Shown here piece by piece: positions 1 to 4,663 of a stretch of DNA of 6,137 nucleotides (positions are counted from its first letter, which is position 1; each line of letters starts with the position of its first letter). Source of the DNA: Parcubacteria group bacterium Athens0416_74 (GTDB lineage Bacteria; Patescibacteriota; Minisyncoccia; Phycocordibacterales; UBA2100); NCBI GenBank assembly GCA_007375785.1, contig VMEY01000061.1, positions 1 through 6,137 of the forward strand, written 5' to 3'. The translations under genes were made by a program, and so were the position numbers. The notes below the pieces were generated by a model, which was given only the letters and a program-made list of their open reading frames with translations, was not told the DNA's origin and did not search any database.

Positions 1-188
1 TGGATCGTCATCCCGCCGATATGCGTGGCCGCTATTCCAGTCGAAGCCGTGATTGCGGGCTCAATACCCCGACCACGCAAATACGCCACATACTCGTTAG
101 TCACATAGGTCTTGCCGCTCCCCGGCTCTCCCGTGAGAAACACATTGGCACCCGTCTGCAGTATGGAGAGCGCCGTGTGTTGCTTCAT
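1..188 (-). CDS. Pif1/RecD-like superfamily 1B DNA helicase, N-terminal fragment (3' end outside window)
   Basis: Only the first 62 residues are visible; the gene runs off the left edge. The translation begins MKQHTALSILQTG, then has a Walker A loop GEPGSGKT at residues 20-27 that binds ATP phosphate. It continues with TASTGIAATHIGGMTI (residues 47-62), which matches the Ia region just after the P-loop in Pif1-type helicases. These enzymes are 5'-3' ATP-driven DNA helicases acting in replication and repair. The ATG at 188-186 is chosen because the P-loop lies about 20 residues in, as is usual for bacterial Pif1-like proteins, and because a -10 box lies 7 bases upstream. No Shine-Dalgarno sequence is present. 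The gene follows the TrmB-like gene on the same strand with a 29-base gap but seems to have its own promoter. The helicase core motifs are outside the window, so subfamily and extra domains cannot be judged. Confidence 0.85.
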   Translation of the reverse strand, partial: MKQHTALSILQTGANVFLTGEPGSGKTYVTNEYVAYLRGRGIEPAITASTGIAATHIGGMTI

Positions 189-195
189 GCGGCGG

Positions 196-204
196 ATTGT
201 AGCA
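196..204 (-). promoter_or_regulatory. Extended -10 promoter of the Pif1-like gene, 7 bases before its ATG
   Basis: Read on the minus strand this is TGCTACAAT: a TG-N extension plus TACAAT, which matches TATAAT in five of six positions. Only seven bases separate it from the ATG at 188, so transcription should begin at or next to the start codon and give a leaderless mRNA. No convincing -35 hexamer is seen at 16-18 bases, as is common for extended -10 promoters. The box lies just after the stop codon of the upstream gene. Confidence 0.5.
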
Positions 205-217
205 AAACGTGGCGGAG

Positions 218-982
218 CTACCTCACAGATAGCTCCCAGAGCGCGTCGAAGAACTCTCGGTACCCTGACGCCACGTCTTTTGCGGTCAGAACAAATGAAA
301 GCACGGGAGTTCCGAATGTATTGAATATCACACTATCGTGCCAAATTCCGATATCAACGAGACCCGTCGACAATCCGGGGAACACTTTGTATGTCCATTT
401 CTCACGCTCTCGCTCCCATTTCTTTAGCGCATCTATCTGCGAAGCACTCCCGATATATCTGATTTGGATGTTCTTTTTGACCCGGAGTCGTTCGTATTCA
501 AGCGCCGACGACTCGTTATCGAGTGTAGTGAAGTACTTATCGTTGGGTCCACTTATCACCCCGATAACACTATTTTCCGGTGTTCGATCAATCAGTAAAA
601 ATTGGTGTGCCACAAACGCATTGATTCCCTGCAGCACTTCGAAATCATGTTCGAATACCCCAGTGAATCGTTTCTCCAGCTGTTTCACAACGGCCTGCGC
701 AACTGCGCGTTTTTCCGCAAGCAACGAAAGTATTTGTTTCGGCGGATTCGCGCTAAACTTGCGACGTCCTCTCTGAATCACGTGTCGCGTGAGACCTTTT
801 TTCTCCAACGTATCCAGTGCGTTATATACAAATTGGCCATGCAGCCCCGTTGTTCGCATTATTTTGGTCAACCCGCAGTCTCTCTGAGGGAGCAGCGCAA
901 GATATACTCGGCTTTCCTTTTCGCTAAGCCCGAGCTCGGTAAGCTGATTCACTAACCACTTTTCATCAATTTTCGTTGACAT
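218..982 (-). CDS. TrmB-family winged-helix transcriptional regulator
   Basis: This is a 254-residue cytosolic DNA-binding protein. Residues about 8-80 form a TrmB-like winged helix: LGLSEKESRVYLALL opens the domain, residues 46-61 (GLHGQFVYNALDTLEK) fit the recognition helix, and RHVIQRGRRKFSANPP (66-81) fits the wing. A helical, probably coiled-coil linker follows (about 82-106), as expected of a dimer. The C-terminal part (115-254) resembles the effector half of TrmB-like proteins, ending in a Phe/Trp-rich helix (FFDALWEL). Known TrmB members respond to sugars in archaea; the ligand here cannot be told. It lies divergent to a VUT transporter gene, and its own upstream region carries a palindrome beside the -10 box, so autoregulation and control of the neighbour are plausible but inferred. 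The ATG at 982-980 has no Shine-Dalgarno sequence. Confidence 0.85.
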   Translation of the reverse strand: MSTKIDEKWLVNQLTELGLSEKESRVYLALLPQRDCGLTKIMRTTGLHGQFVYNALDTLEKKGLTRHVIQRGRRKFSANPPKQILSLLAEKRAVAQAVVKQLEKRFTGVFEHDFEVLQGINAFVAHQFLLIDRTPENSVIGVISGPNDKYFTTLDNESSALEYERLRVKKNIQIRYIGSASQIDALKKWEREREKWTYKVFPGLSTGLVDIGIWHDSVIFNTFGTPVLSFVLTAKDVASGYREFFDALWELSVR

Positions 983-990
983 ATAGCGTG

Positions 991-1006
991 CGTTTGCTTA
1001 CAAACG
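991..1006. promoter_or_regulatory. Operator-like palindrome CGTTTG-N4-CAAACG upstream of the TrmB-like gene
   Basis: CGTTTGCTTACAAACG has two perfect 6-base arms around a 4-base centre. It lies 8 bases before the regulator's start codon and directly downstream of its probable -10 box, so it would cover the transcription start. A dimeric winged-helix regulator binding here would block its own transcription. The symmetry is seen in the sequence; the operator role is inferred. In RNA it could also fold as a short hairpin. Confidence 0.5.
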
Positions 1007-1012
1007 TAGTTT

Positions 1013-1041
1013 ATTTTATCACAAAAACATCATCAAAAGAA
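1013..1041 (-). promoter_or_regulatory. Probable promoter of the TrmB-like gene
   Basis: On the minus strand the -10 candidate is TAAAAT (1018-1013) in an A/T-rich stretch. A weak -35-like TTCTTT (1041-1036) lies 17 bases upstream. The predicted start near 1006 gives a leader of roughly 25 bases, unlike the leaderless layout of several other genes here. The -35 element abuts the facing promoter candidate of the plus-strand transporter gene. Confidence 0.4.
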
Positions 1042-1042
1042 A

Positions 1043-1070
1043 TTGATATTTCTTGTGAATACGGAATGAT
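1043..1070 (+). promoter_or_regulatory. Weak promoter candidate of the VUT-family gene
   Basis: TTGATA (1043-1048) and AATGAT (1065-1070) are 16 bases apart, matching the -35 and -10 consensus in most positions. Transcription would start near 1077, inside the palindrome at 1070-1079, leaving a leader of about 12 bases. The -10 match is only four of six, so this is tentative. Confidence 0.3.
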
Positions 1071-1079
1071 GCACGTGCA
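1070..1079. promoter_or_regulatory. Perfect 10-base palindrome TGCACGTGCA before the VUT-family gene
   Basis: TGCACGTGCA is fully self-complementary and ends 9 bases before the ATG at 1089. It would overlap the transcription start of the weak promoter just upstream, so it could be an operator for this gene. It differs in sequence from the palindrome at 991-1006, so the same protein need not bind both. Confidence 0.3.
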
Positions 1080-1088
1080 CTTCATTTT

Positions 1089-1649
1089 ATGGAGACGGAT
1101 ATCCGCAGTATGTTTGCCGGGGTTGCCAGAGTTAAGTATTCAATCCTTTACTTTGTAGGGGTGGTTCTCGTGATGGGACTTTTCAATCGAGCACCACTTC
1201 TGGTTGATATTGGGAATGGATCGAGTTTTAGTTTGTGGGCCCTCGCGGTTGGTTTTTGGTTCGTACTACGCGACTTTAGTCAGCGTGAACTGCGGCATTT
1301 TGTATTTATCCCGATGGGACTCGGGATTATCGTGACGTCGTTCATGAGTCAGGCGACAGCGATAGCAACTACAATCTCTTCTTCTGCATCGGAACTCACT
1401 GATTGGGCGGTGTACACATTTCTTCGGGATTGGTCGTTCGAACGAAGAATTCTGATAAGCAGTCTAGTATCGTGTCCAATCGACAGCTTTGTGTTTTTTG
1501 CCGCCTTCGATTTTTTCCATGTGATCCCTGGAGTGAGCGTATTTAATTGGTTGAGTATACTTGCAGCAAGCGTATCGAAACTAGCGGCAGCGCTACTCGT
1601 CGCTCGGCTGTATCGAGCTCGCGGATTGCAGCAGGCTGCTCGTGTGTGA
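1089..1649 (+). CDS. VUT/YhhQ-family membrane transporter (probable queuosine-precursor transporter)
   Basis: This 186-residue integral membrane protein has about five hydrophobic stretches (roughly residues 15-33, 46-61, 72-98, 122-143, 151-175). Family hallmarks are visible: an RDF motif after the second segment (61-63), SELTDWAVY (101-109), a following RR pair (119-120), the SSL turn, and the buried DS pair (132-133). The family (DUF165/Vut_1; E. coli YhhQ) is known to import queuine precursors such as preQ0/preQ1 for tRNA wobble modification. Substrate here is inferred from the family, and no queuosine genes are in the window. At 186 residues it is shorter than E. coli YhhQ (about 220). 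The ATG at 1089 has no Shine-Dalgarno sequence; ATG at 1110 is an alternative that keeps all membrane segments. It is divergent to the TrmB-like regulator. Confidence 0.8.
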   Translation: METDIRSMFAGVARVKYSILYFVGVVLVMGLFNRAPLLVDIGNGSSFSLWALAVGFWFVLRDFSQRELRHFVFIPMGLGIIVTSFMSQATAIATTISSSASELTDWAVYTFLRDWSFERRILISSLVSCPIDSFVFFAAFDFFHVIPGVSVFNWLSILAASVSKLAAALLVARLYRARGLQQAARV

Positions 1650-1675
1650 TTGCCGCAAATAACCTAAATCAGCAA

Positions 1676-1697
1676 GCAGAGCGGAGCGTTCTCCTGC
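1676..1697. terminator. Weak hairpin between the convergent VUT and NYN genes
   Basis: GGAG-CGTT-CTCC (1683-1694) is flanked by GCA and TGC arms that can extend the stem across a bulge. It lies in the 53-base gap between two converging stop codons, where a bidirectional terminator is expected. There is no good T-run on either side, so the role is uncertain. Confidence 0.25.
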
Positions 1698-1702
1698 AGT
1701 CT

Positions 1703-2323
1703 TTACTCGACGCCGGTGATTTTGGAATTCTCCGCAATCTCTTTGAGTACGTCTGCGTCGTTGGTGTCCTCGGGCACCGGAGTCGGTCGTGGGCCGCGAG
1801 TGCCGCGAACCGGTCGGTAGTTGAGAAGGTAGCGCTTCGGGTCTTGATCGAGGTCGAGAAAGTGGTCCGTCGCCTCTTTGAGGCGGGCCGATGTCGAGCG
1901 GCCAAAGGAGACGACTTCTACCTGGCACCCTGCGTGGGTGCGCAGGTACTCAACGAGCGGAATGAAGTCTCCGTCGCCCGTGAAAAGAATCACCGTGTCG
2001 AGCTTCGGTGCCATCGTGATGGCGTCGACCGCCATACCGACGTCCCAGTCGGCCTTTTTGGCGCCTCCAAAGAATATCTGAAGATCCTTGGTGATTGTTT
2101 CAATGCCTATTTTCGCGAGTGCTTCAAAAAAGCCCTTTTCCTCGCCGCTCTCTGTGGTGACCACATACGCGCGAGCGCGGATGAGTCGACGTCCTGCGAC
2201 GGCATCTTTGAGAAGATTGCCGAAGTTGACGCGTGCGTGATAGAGATTCTTCGCACTGTGATAAAGGTTTTGCGTGTCGATAAATACTCCGACGCGCTGT
2301 TCTGGATGTTTGATAATAGCCAT
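1703..2323 (-). CDS. NYN-domain (LabA/DUF88-like) putative ribonuclease
   Basis: This 206-residue cytosolic protein has a PIN-like NYN fold over about residues 10-160. The acidic metal-site signature is complete: D16 in VGVFIDTQNLY, D94 and D100 in KADWDVGMAVDA, and D117/D119 in LFTGDGDF. The order FIDTQN ... DWDVGMAVD ... TGDGDF is typical of LabA/DUF88 members, which are thought to be metal-dependent RNases; the substrate is unknown. Residues 171-190 form a Pro/Arg/Thr-rich linker followed by a short acidic tail helix (DVLKEIAENS). It sits 77 bases downstream of rpsO on the same strand, so an RNA-related role fits but is not shown. No Shine-Dalgarno sequence precedes ATG 2323. A long plus-strand reading frame over the same region is its shadow. 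Confidence 0.88.
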   Translation of the reverse strand: MAIIKHPEQRVGVFIDTQNLYHSAKNLYHARVNFGNLLKDAVAGRRLIRARAYVVTTESGEEKGFFEALAKIGIETITKDLQIFFGGAKKADWDVGMAVDAITMAPKLDTVILFTGDGDFIPLVEYLRTHAGCQVEVVSFGRSTSARLKEATDHFLDLDQDPKRYLLNYRPVRGTRGPRPTPVPEDTNDADVLKEIAENSKITGVE

Positions 2324-2334
2324 ACCAAATTGGT
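2324..2334. promoter_or_regulatory. Palindrome ACCAA-A-TTGGT abutting the NYN start codon
   Basis: Two perfect 5-base arms surround a single centre base, and the element touches the start codon of the NYN gene. It could be an operator or a small mRNA hairpin limiting ribosome access. Short palindromes arise by chance, so the functional claim is weak. Confidence 0.25.
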
Positions 2335-2340
2335 CTTAGG

Positions 2341-2357
2341 CAGGCCTGAAAGGCCTG
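2341..2357. repeat. Hairpin CAGGCCT-GAA-AGGCCTG in the rpsO-NYN gap
   Basis: A perfect 7-base inverted repeat has a 3-base loop. Each arm contains the self-complementary hexamer AGGCCT. It lies 17 bases upstream of the NYN start and could be a leader hairpin of that gene or part of the rpsO transcript end. No T-run follows on either strand, so it is not a standard terminator alone. Confidence 0.45.
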
Positions 2358-2362
2358 TCATC

Positions 2363-2368
2363 TGTATA
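2363..2368 (-). promoter_or_regulatory. Tentative -10 box of the NYN gene
   Basis: On the minus strand TATACA (2368-2363) lies 39 bases before the ATG, with TTCGCG 17 bases upstream as a poor -35. If used, the leader would carry both the AGGCCT hairpin and the ACCAA-A-TTGGT palindrome. Readthrough from rpsO is an equal alternative. Confidence 0.25.
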
Positions 2369-2384
2369 AAATGCTTCGCGAAGC
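2365..2384 (-). terminator. Possible short terminator behind rpsO
   Basis: On the minus strand the palindrome GCTTCGCGAAGC (2384-2373) is followed by ATTTTATA. It lies 17 bases after the rpsO stop codon. As an RNA hairpin it has only four pairs around a CGCG loop, so termination would be leaky. The position suits an rpsO terminator with partial readthrough into the NYN gene. Confidence 0.35.
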
Positions 2385-2400
2385 GCGCGAAAACGTAGAA

Positions 2401-2667
2401 TTACTTCTTCAAACCGAGTTTCTTCACAAGCGTGCTGTATCCGCGCTTGTTTGTCTCCTCGAGGTACTTCAAATGCTTGCGGCGGTCTGCTACGAGACCC
2501 AAAAGTCCGCGGCGCGAGTGCTTGTCCTTGCGGTTCTTATCCAAATGAGCCGACAATTCCTCGATGCGGCGTGTCAAAATCGCTACCTGCACCTCCGGTG
2601 AACCGGTATCGGTGTCGTGACGGCGCGTTTTGCCAATCTCATTTTGCTTCTTTCGCTTCGTGAGCAT
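2401..2667 (-). CDS. rpsO: 30S ribosomal protein S15 (uS15)
   Basis: This 88-residue protein has the usual S15 length. S15 binds the 16S rRNA central domain early in small-subunit assembly. Conserved features are TGSPEVQVAILTRRI (21-35), HLDKNRKDKHSRRGLLGLV (41-59) with the rRNA-contacting His/Asp/Ser-Arg-Arg block, DRRKHLKYLE (61-70) and the C-terminal KKLGLKK. The ATG at 2667-2665 is chosen because family members begin near MLTKRKKQ. Upstream in-frame ATGs to 2724 would add 19 residues unknown in S15 and would place the promoter inside the gene. No Shine-Dalgarno sequence precedes the start, while a good promoter ends 6 bases before it, predicting a leaderless mRNA. That would leave no 5' leader for the S15 autoregulatory structure known in E. 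coli and others. pnp, a common downstream neighbour, is absent; an NYN gene lies there instead. Confidence 0.96.
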   Translation of the reverse strand: MLTKRKKQNEIGKTRRHDTDTGSPEVQVAILTRRIEELSAHLDKNRKDKHSRRGLLGLVADRRKHLKYLEETNKRGYSTLVKKLGLKK

Positions 2668-2673
2668 GGCCGA

Positions 2674-2702
2674 AAGATAGCACAAGTAAGCCATATTTGC
2701 AA
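2674..2702 (-). promoter_or_regulatory. rpsO promoter, -10 box 6 bases before the ATG
   Basis: On the minus strand TTGCAA (2702-2697) and TATCTT (2679-2674) are exactly 17 bases apart. The -10 box is preceded by TGC, an extended -10. Six bases then separate it from the rpsO ATG at 2667, so the transcript should start on the start codon. This is the best-formed promoter of the leaderless type in the window. Confidence 0.6.
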
Positions 2703-2712
2703 GGGGTCCCAT

Positions 2713-2724
2713 ATGAGGCCTCAT
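2713..2724. repeat. Perfect 12-base palindrome ATGAGGCCTCAT upstream of rpsO
   Basis: ATGAGGCCTCAT is fully self-complementary and centres on AGGCCT, the same hexamer found in the hairpin at 2341-2357. A further AGGCCT follows at 2736-2741. It lies about 10 bases upstream of the rpsO -35 element, so it might bind a regulator, or simply be part of the intergenic hairpin cluster. Confidence 0.35.
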
Positions 2725-2742
2725 TCATACAACTCAGGCCTC

Positions 2743-2752
2743 CCGGGCCCGG
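2743..2752. repeat. GC-only palindrome CCGGGCCCGG in the FKBP-rpsO gap
   Basis: This ten-base fully self-complementary GC block sits between the FKBP terminator hairpin and the rpsO upstream palindrome. It may add a second structure to the FKBP transcript end. No function can be assigned. Confidence 0.3.
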
Positions 2753-2761
2753 TATACAGAA

Positions 2762-2779
2762 CGCCCCCACATGGGGGCG
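2762..2779 (-). terminator. GC-rich terminator hairpin behind the FKBP gene
   Basis: CGCCCCC-ACAT-GGGGGCG on the plus strand is a perfect 7-base stem with a 4-base loop. It lies 23 bases after the FKBP stop codon. On the minus strand it is followed by TTCTGTAT, a poor U-tract, so termination rests on the strong stem. It separates the FKBP gene from the rpsO promoter. Confidence 0.6.
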
Positions 2780-2802
2780 CTCGAAATGGCTCAAAATATA
2801 GC

Positions 2803-3297
2803 TTATTCGGCGGTAACGGTGGCCGGCGGGGTCACTTTGACGAGGCGGACGTCGAAGATGATGGTGGAGTTGGCCGGGATGATGATTTTGCCGGATGCGT
2901 CTTTGATGTCCTGCGTGCCATAGCCGAGAGATGGTGGGATGGCGATTAGGCGCTCTCCCCCCTCTTTCATGCCATTTACACCTATTTGGAAGCCGGCAAT
3001 CATGCCTTCGTTGCCAAGAACGAAGGTGAGTGGCTCATTATTGTGCGCTGCGGAGCTGTCGAAGACGGTTCCGTCGGTAAGCTGACCTACGTAGAGCACG
3101 GAGACCTCGGAGCCCGGCACAGCTTCAGCACCGGTACCGATCGTGACTTCTTGTGCTTGTACTTGGTCAGTCGAGGTAGCTGTCGTGGCTGCAAGCTGAT
3201 CGTTGGTTTCCGGTGCGCTCATGATGGAGTTGTAAACAAAATAACCGCCTATAAGTAGTGCGAGGAGTATAACCGCCCCGATAATGATATTTCTCAT
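2803..3297 (-). CDS. FKBP-type peptidyl-prolyl cis-trans isomerase, N-terminally membrane-anchored
   Basis: This 164-residue protein has a single hydrophobic segment (residues 3-21, IIIGAVILLALLIGGYF core), a Thr/Ala/Ser/Gln-rich spacer (about 28-50), and one FKBP domain (about 51-155). The absence of a lipobox cysteine points to an uncleaved signal anchor with the domain outside the membrane. FKBP pocket residues are recognisable: Y69 in LYVGQL, F79-D80 in GTVFDSS, M99-I100 with F103 in GMIAGF (F replaces the Trp of human FKBP12), Y126 in SLGYG, and F148 in IIFDVRLVKV. The enzyme isomerises Xaa-Pro bonds and likely helps fold exported proteins. The neighbouring genes do not tell the client. 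ATG 3297 lacks a Shine-Dalgarno sequence and lies 7 bases after a -10 box. It is divergent to rarA. Confidence 0.93.
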   Translation of the reverse strand: MRNIIIGAVILLALLIGGYFVYNSIMSAPETNDQLAATTATSTDQVQAQEVTIGTGAEAVPGSEVSVLYVGQLTDGTVFDSSAAHNNEPLTFVLGNEGMIAGFQIGVNGMKEGGERLIAIPPSLGYGTQDIKDASGKIIIPANSTIIFDVRLVKVTPPATVTAE

Positions 3298-3304
3298 ACT
3301 CTGT

Positions 3305-3332
3305 AGAATACCGTCTCCTGCTCATGCCGCAA
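3305..3332 (-). promoter_or_regulatory. FKBP gene promoter, -10 box 7 bases before the ATG
   Basis: On the minus strand TTGCGG (3332-3327) and TATTCT (3310-3305) are 16 bases apart. Seven bases separate the -10 box from ATG 3297, predicting a leaderless mRNA. A consensus-like TTGACA at 3340-3335 lies too far upstream (24 bases) to pair with this -10 box. Confidence 0.5.
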
Positions 3333-3354
3333 GGTGTCAAAAAGCGTAAAGGCG

Positions 3355-3360
3355 TATACT
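3355..3360 (+). promoter_or_regulatory. -10 box upstream of rarA, 6 bases before an ATG
   Basis: TATACT matches the -10 consensus in five of six positions and lies 6 bases before the ATG at 3367, which opens an 8-codon ORF in frame with rarA. The -35 region is weak (GGTGTC at 16 bases). The start would be near 3367, giving rarA a leader of about 33 bases that carries the mini-ORF. Confidence 0.45.
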
Positions 3361-3366
3361 GCTCGC

Positions 3367-3393
3367 ATGGACCCCGTGAGAGAGTCCGTTTAG
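3367..3393 (+). CDS. Eight-codon upstream ORF (MDPVRESV) in frame with rarA
   Basis: ATG at 3367 opens eight codons ending in TAG at 3391-3393; the rarA ATG follows 6 bases later in the same frame. The ATG has the spacing from a -10 box (6 bases) seen at other leaderless starts here. It could be a leader peptide whose termination feeds reinitiation at rarA. It could also be the original rarA start with a nonsense change, or chance. The tight position makes chance less likely but does not prove translation. Confidence 0.3.
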   Translation: MDPVRESV

Positions 3394-3399
3394 CTGTAT

Positions 3400-4626
3400 A
3401 TGGTAATCAGAGATAGCAACAGTCGTTCGGATAATCAGCAAACTCCGAGAGATTTCTCTCATGGGGTGGAGCCGCTTGCATCGCAAATACGCCCGAAGTC
3501 ACTCGATGAATTCGTCGGCCAGGACCACCTCACAGGTGATGGAAAGCCGCTTCGAGTCGCGATTGAGAAGAAAGAGCTCTTCTCGTTCCTTCTCTGGGGC
3601 CCACCGGGGAGCGGGAAAACGACTCTCGCGCGCATATACGCCGATGCGCAGGGTGCCGACTTCCATGAGATATCCGCTGTGGAGGCGGGGAAAGATGACA
3701 TCAAGCGCGTGCTTCCCAAGCGAGGCACGCTCGCACTCACGAAGCCGGTGATTCTTTTTGTCGACGAGATACACCGCTTCAATAAAGCGCAGCAGGATTT
3801 CCTCCTGCCCTTTGTGGAGCGCGGAGACATCACACTCATCGGTGCGACGACAGAGAACCCTTCGTTTGAAGTCATATCACCGCTCCTGTCTCGGTGCCGT
3901 GTCTTTGTACTCAATGAGCATACGGAGAGCGAGATGGAAAAGATTTTGAAGCGCACCAAAATCAAGATACCGAAGAATGCGAAGGAGTGGCTCATCCGCA
4001 TGGCGGCGGGAGATGCGCGGCAAGCTATCACGGCGCTCGAAACAGCGCAGCGATTGTACGGCGACATCACGATAGGCACACTCACCGAAGCGATTCAGTC
4101 GGCGCACCTGCGATACGATAAGAAAGGCGAGGAGCATTACAACACCATCTCGGCATTTATTAAATCCATGCGAGCATCGCAGCCCGATGCGGCGCTCTAC
4201 TACCTGGCGCGCATGATAGACGCGGGAGAAGACCCGAAGTTTATAGCAAGGCGTATGGTGATTTTTGCGAGCGAAGACATCGGTCTTGCGCAGCCGACAG
4301 CACTCGTCGTCGCCAACGCGGTGTTTGATGCGGTAAACAAAATTGGGTACCCGGAAGCGACCATCAGTCTTGGGCACGGTGCCGCGTACCTCGCGCAATG
4401 CAAAAAAGATCGCCGTTCATACGATGGTATTTTTGCGGCACTCGCCGATGTAAAAGAATTCGGTGCACTCCCCATCCCGATGCGCGTGCGCAATGCACCG
4501 ACAAAGCTCATGAAAGAGTTGGGCTACCACAAAGGCTACACAATGTATGACAAAGAATCGTACTTGCCCGACAAACTAAAAAAGAAAAAGTATCTGGAAG
4601 ATGACAAAAGAAACGGGGAGGCGTAG
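3400..4626 (+). CDS. rarA: RarA/MgsA-type AAA+ ATPase, replication-recombination factor
   Basis: This 408-residue cytosolic AAA+ ATPase is related to clamp-loader subunits and eukaryotic WRNIP1. RarA acts at stalled replication forks and on single-strand DNA ends, usually as a tetramer with SSB. Visible motifs are PLASQIRPKSLDEFVGQDHL (25-44), Walker A GPPGSGKT (67-74), Walker B ILFVDEIHRFNKAQQD (118-133), sensor 1 GATTENPSF (148-156), a likely arginine finger in SRCRVF (164-169), and sensor 2 GDARQAI (204-210). The C-terminal RarA helical domain includes SFIRR-like KFIARRMVIFASEDIG (280-295) and the conserved PIPMRVRNAPTKLMKELGY (358-376). Length fits the family (E. coli about 447). The first 22 residues are a Ser/Asn/Gln/Arg-rich extension before the usual EPLA start; GTG at about 3466 is a possible alternative. 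No Shine-Dalgarno sequence precedes ATG 3400. It is monocistronic, ending inside its terminator. Confidence 0.95.
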   Translation: MVIRDSNSRSDNQQTPRDFSHGVEPLASQIRPKSLDEFVGQDHLTGDGKPLRVAIEKKELFSFLLWGPPGSGKTTLARIYADAQGADFHEISAVEAGKDDIKRVLPKRGTLALTKPVILFVDEIHRFNKAQQDFLLPFVERGDITLIGATTENPSFEVISPLLSRCRVFVLNEHTESEMEKILKRTKIKIPKNAKEWLIRMAAGDARQAITALETAQRLYGDITIGTLTEAIQSAHLRYDKKGEEHYNTISAFIKSMRASQPDAALYYLARMIDAGEDPKFIARRMVIFASEDIGLAQPTALVVANAVFDAVNKIGYPEATISLGHGAAYLAQCKKDRRSYDGIFAALADVKEFGALPIPMRVRNAPTKLMKELGYHKGYTMYDKESYLPDKLKKKKYLEDDKRNGEA

Positions 4627-4637
4627 CCTCCCCTTTT
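4615..4637. terminator. Intrinsic terminator of rarA, probably bidirectional, containing the stop codon
   Basis: GGGGAGGC-GTA-GCCTCCCC (4615-4633) is a perfect 8-base stem with a 3-base loop, followed by TTTT. The rarA stop codon TAG (4624-4626) spans loop and stem, so the last codons are part of the hairpin. On the minus strand the same stem is followed by GTTTCTTTT, so it can also end transcription of the 85-residue gene arriving from the right. Confidence 0.85.
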
Positions 4638-4663
4638 CGCATTCGCGATTGTAGCGCCCTTTG

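Noticed and set aside
21..776. A 251-codon open frame on the plus strand
   Set aside because: It is antisense to the TrmB-like gene and the helicase N-terminus, both of which have clear family motifs; its own translation resembles no family.
983..1088. A preQ1 riboswitch upstream of the VUT-family gene
   Set aside because: The predicted leader is only about 12 bases, and no C-rich loop with an A-rich tail of the preQ1 type is visible.
1547..2398. A 283-codon open frame on the plus strand
   Set aside because: It is antisense to the NYN-domain gene with its complete acidic motifs and overlaps the end of the VUT gene in another frame.
2668..2724. A longer rpsO start adding 19 residues
   Set aside because: S15 proteins start near MLTKRKKQ, and the extra stretch contains the rpsO promoter and a palindrome.
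3335..3340. TTGACA on the minus strand as the FKBP -35 element
   Set aside because: It lies 24 bases from the TATTCT box, too far for a normal promoter; TTGCGG at 16 bases fits better.
3391..3393. TAG read as a sense codon, joining the mini-ORF to RarA
   Set aside because: No known bacterial group of this kind reassigns TAG, and rarA itself and two minus-strand genes end in TAG.
4639..4663. A small RNA gene behind rarA
   Set aside because: The stretch is only the spacer between two convergent stop codons; the structure there is explained by the terminator and a short GTAGC/GCTAC stem.
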